Assembly (NCBI GenBank): GCA_040080965.1
Contig: JBEBHH010000006.1
Coordinates: 62,001-126,000, forward strand
Direction of reading: 5' to 3'
Length of the DNA: 64,000 bases
Origin: SHZI01 sp040080965
GTDB lineage: Bacteria > Pseudomonadota > Gammaproteobacteria > Steroidobacterales > GCA-2729495
The translations under genes were made by a program, and so were the position numbers. The notes under the pieces were generated by a model that searched no databases, was not told the origin of the DNA, and was given only the letters and a program-made list of their open reading frames with translations. This document shows, piece by piece, positions 63,799 to 64,000 of this stretch (positions are counted from its first letter, which is position 1; the number at the start of each line of letters is the position of its first letter).

Positions 63799-64000
63799 CT
63801 AGGGCGCGCGCTGTCCTGCCTGCCGCTGCCGCCTGTCATGGCGCTTTTGTCGCCACGCCTTCCGCACGCGCCGCCCCGACAGCTTGCGCCACACGCGGCG
63901 CACGACCCGGGCCACGCCTTCCAGGGCTGTCGGCTGGTAGAACGGCTGGTCCTCGGGCGTCAGCAGGTCGTAGCGACGCCGGTACTTCAGCTTCACCCAG
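63799..64000 (-). CDS. C-terminal fragment of a basic protein, unknown (truncated by the window edge)
   Basis: An open frame of about 66 residues entering from the right edge. It contains KLKYRRRYDLLTPEDQPFY, YQPTALEGVARVVRRVWRKL and a strongly basic tail (RQKRHDRRQRQAGQRAP). A GTG at 63996 could be a start, but the frame continues to the edge, so it is more likely the end of a longer gene. No family is recognised. Confidence 0.45.
   Translation of the reverse strand, partial: WVKLKYRRRYDLLTPEDQPFYQPTALEGVARVVRRVWRKLSGRRVRKAWRQKRHDRRQRQAGQRAP

Overview
The window is a high-G+C, densely packed chromosomal stretch from a gram-negative bacterium, almost certainly a gammaproteobacterium. The evidence is the lipopolysaccharide and envelope genes (kdsD-kdsC-lptC-lptA-lptB, waaA, hldE, murA, mpl), the rpoN-hpf-rapZ cluster, the rpsU-yqeY-dnaG-rpoD macromolecular-synthesis cluster, and REP-type intergenic palindromes. 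The split class II ribonucleotide reductase, the PPi-dependent phosphofructokinase beside a proton-pumping pyrophosphatase, and a VPxPA-CTERM surface protein point to a Xanthomonadales/Nevskiales/Steroidobacterales-like lineage. The exact order cannot be fixed by reading alone.

Layout. 1-2.1 kb (minus): truncated Rieske protein, murA, BolA-type ibaG. 2.1-8.4 kb (plus): Kdo synthesis and Lpt transport genes, then rpoN, hpf, rapZ. 8.4-14.2 kb: patatin-like hydrolase, peroxiredoxin, and an operon of two nucleotide-translocase-like carriers behind an apparently exported Rossmann protein. 14.2-21.3 kb (minus): tkt-gapA-pgk-glycerate kinase-pyk. 21.5-24.9 kb (plus): metK, ahcY and a methyltransferase (SAM cycle). 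25-32.6 kb: cpdA, a TraB/GumN protein, rubredoxin, a LON-domain protein, mpl, rnd, adk, pfp. 32.8-36 kb: hppA and a VPxPA-CTERM gene lying between the two halves of a REP palindrome. 36-43.5 kb: GGDEF-EAL protein, a pcm-like gene, tolC, waaA, hldE. 43.5-48.4 kb: nrdJb, nrdJa and an HtrA protease around a 608-bp regulatory region. 48.4-55.7 kb: complex I-associated proteins, a lipoprotein peptidase, cca, folM, folK, folB, tsaD. 55.7-60.5 kb: rpsU-yqeY-dnaG-rpoD. 60.5-64 kb: a GltS-like FMN protein, an endonuclease/exonuclease/phosphatase family protein, a secreted hypothetical, and a truncated gene.

Most of the window is ordinary core genome. The unusual material is mainly between genes. Four full and three partial copies of a roughly 92-bp palindrome have arms that vary with preserved pairing and an asymmetric core seen in both orientations. 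Five genes take their TAG stop from the palindrome ends, and one gene reads through a whole copy. The CTERM gene plus a hairpin-rich block sits exactly where the middle of one such palindrome should be. Other points of interest are the exported-Rossmann/carrier operon, an rpsU leader with a TTG start and a terminator-like hairpin, a strong nrdJ promoter next to an NrdR-like palindrome, and several promoters placed so close to start codons that leaderless mRNAs are plausible. No tRNA, rRNA, CRISPR array, transposase or integrase gene was seen.
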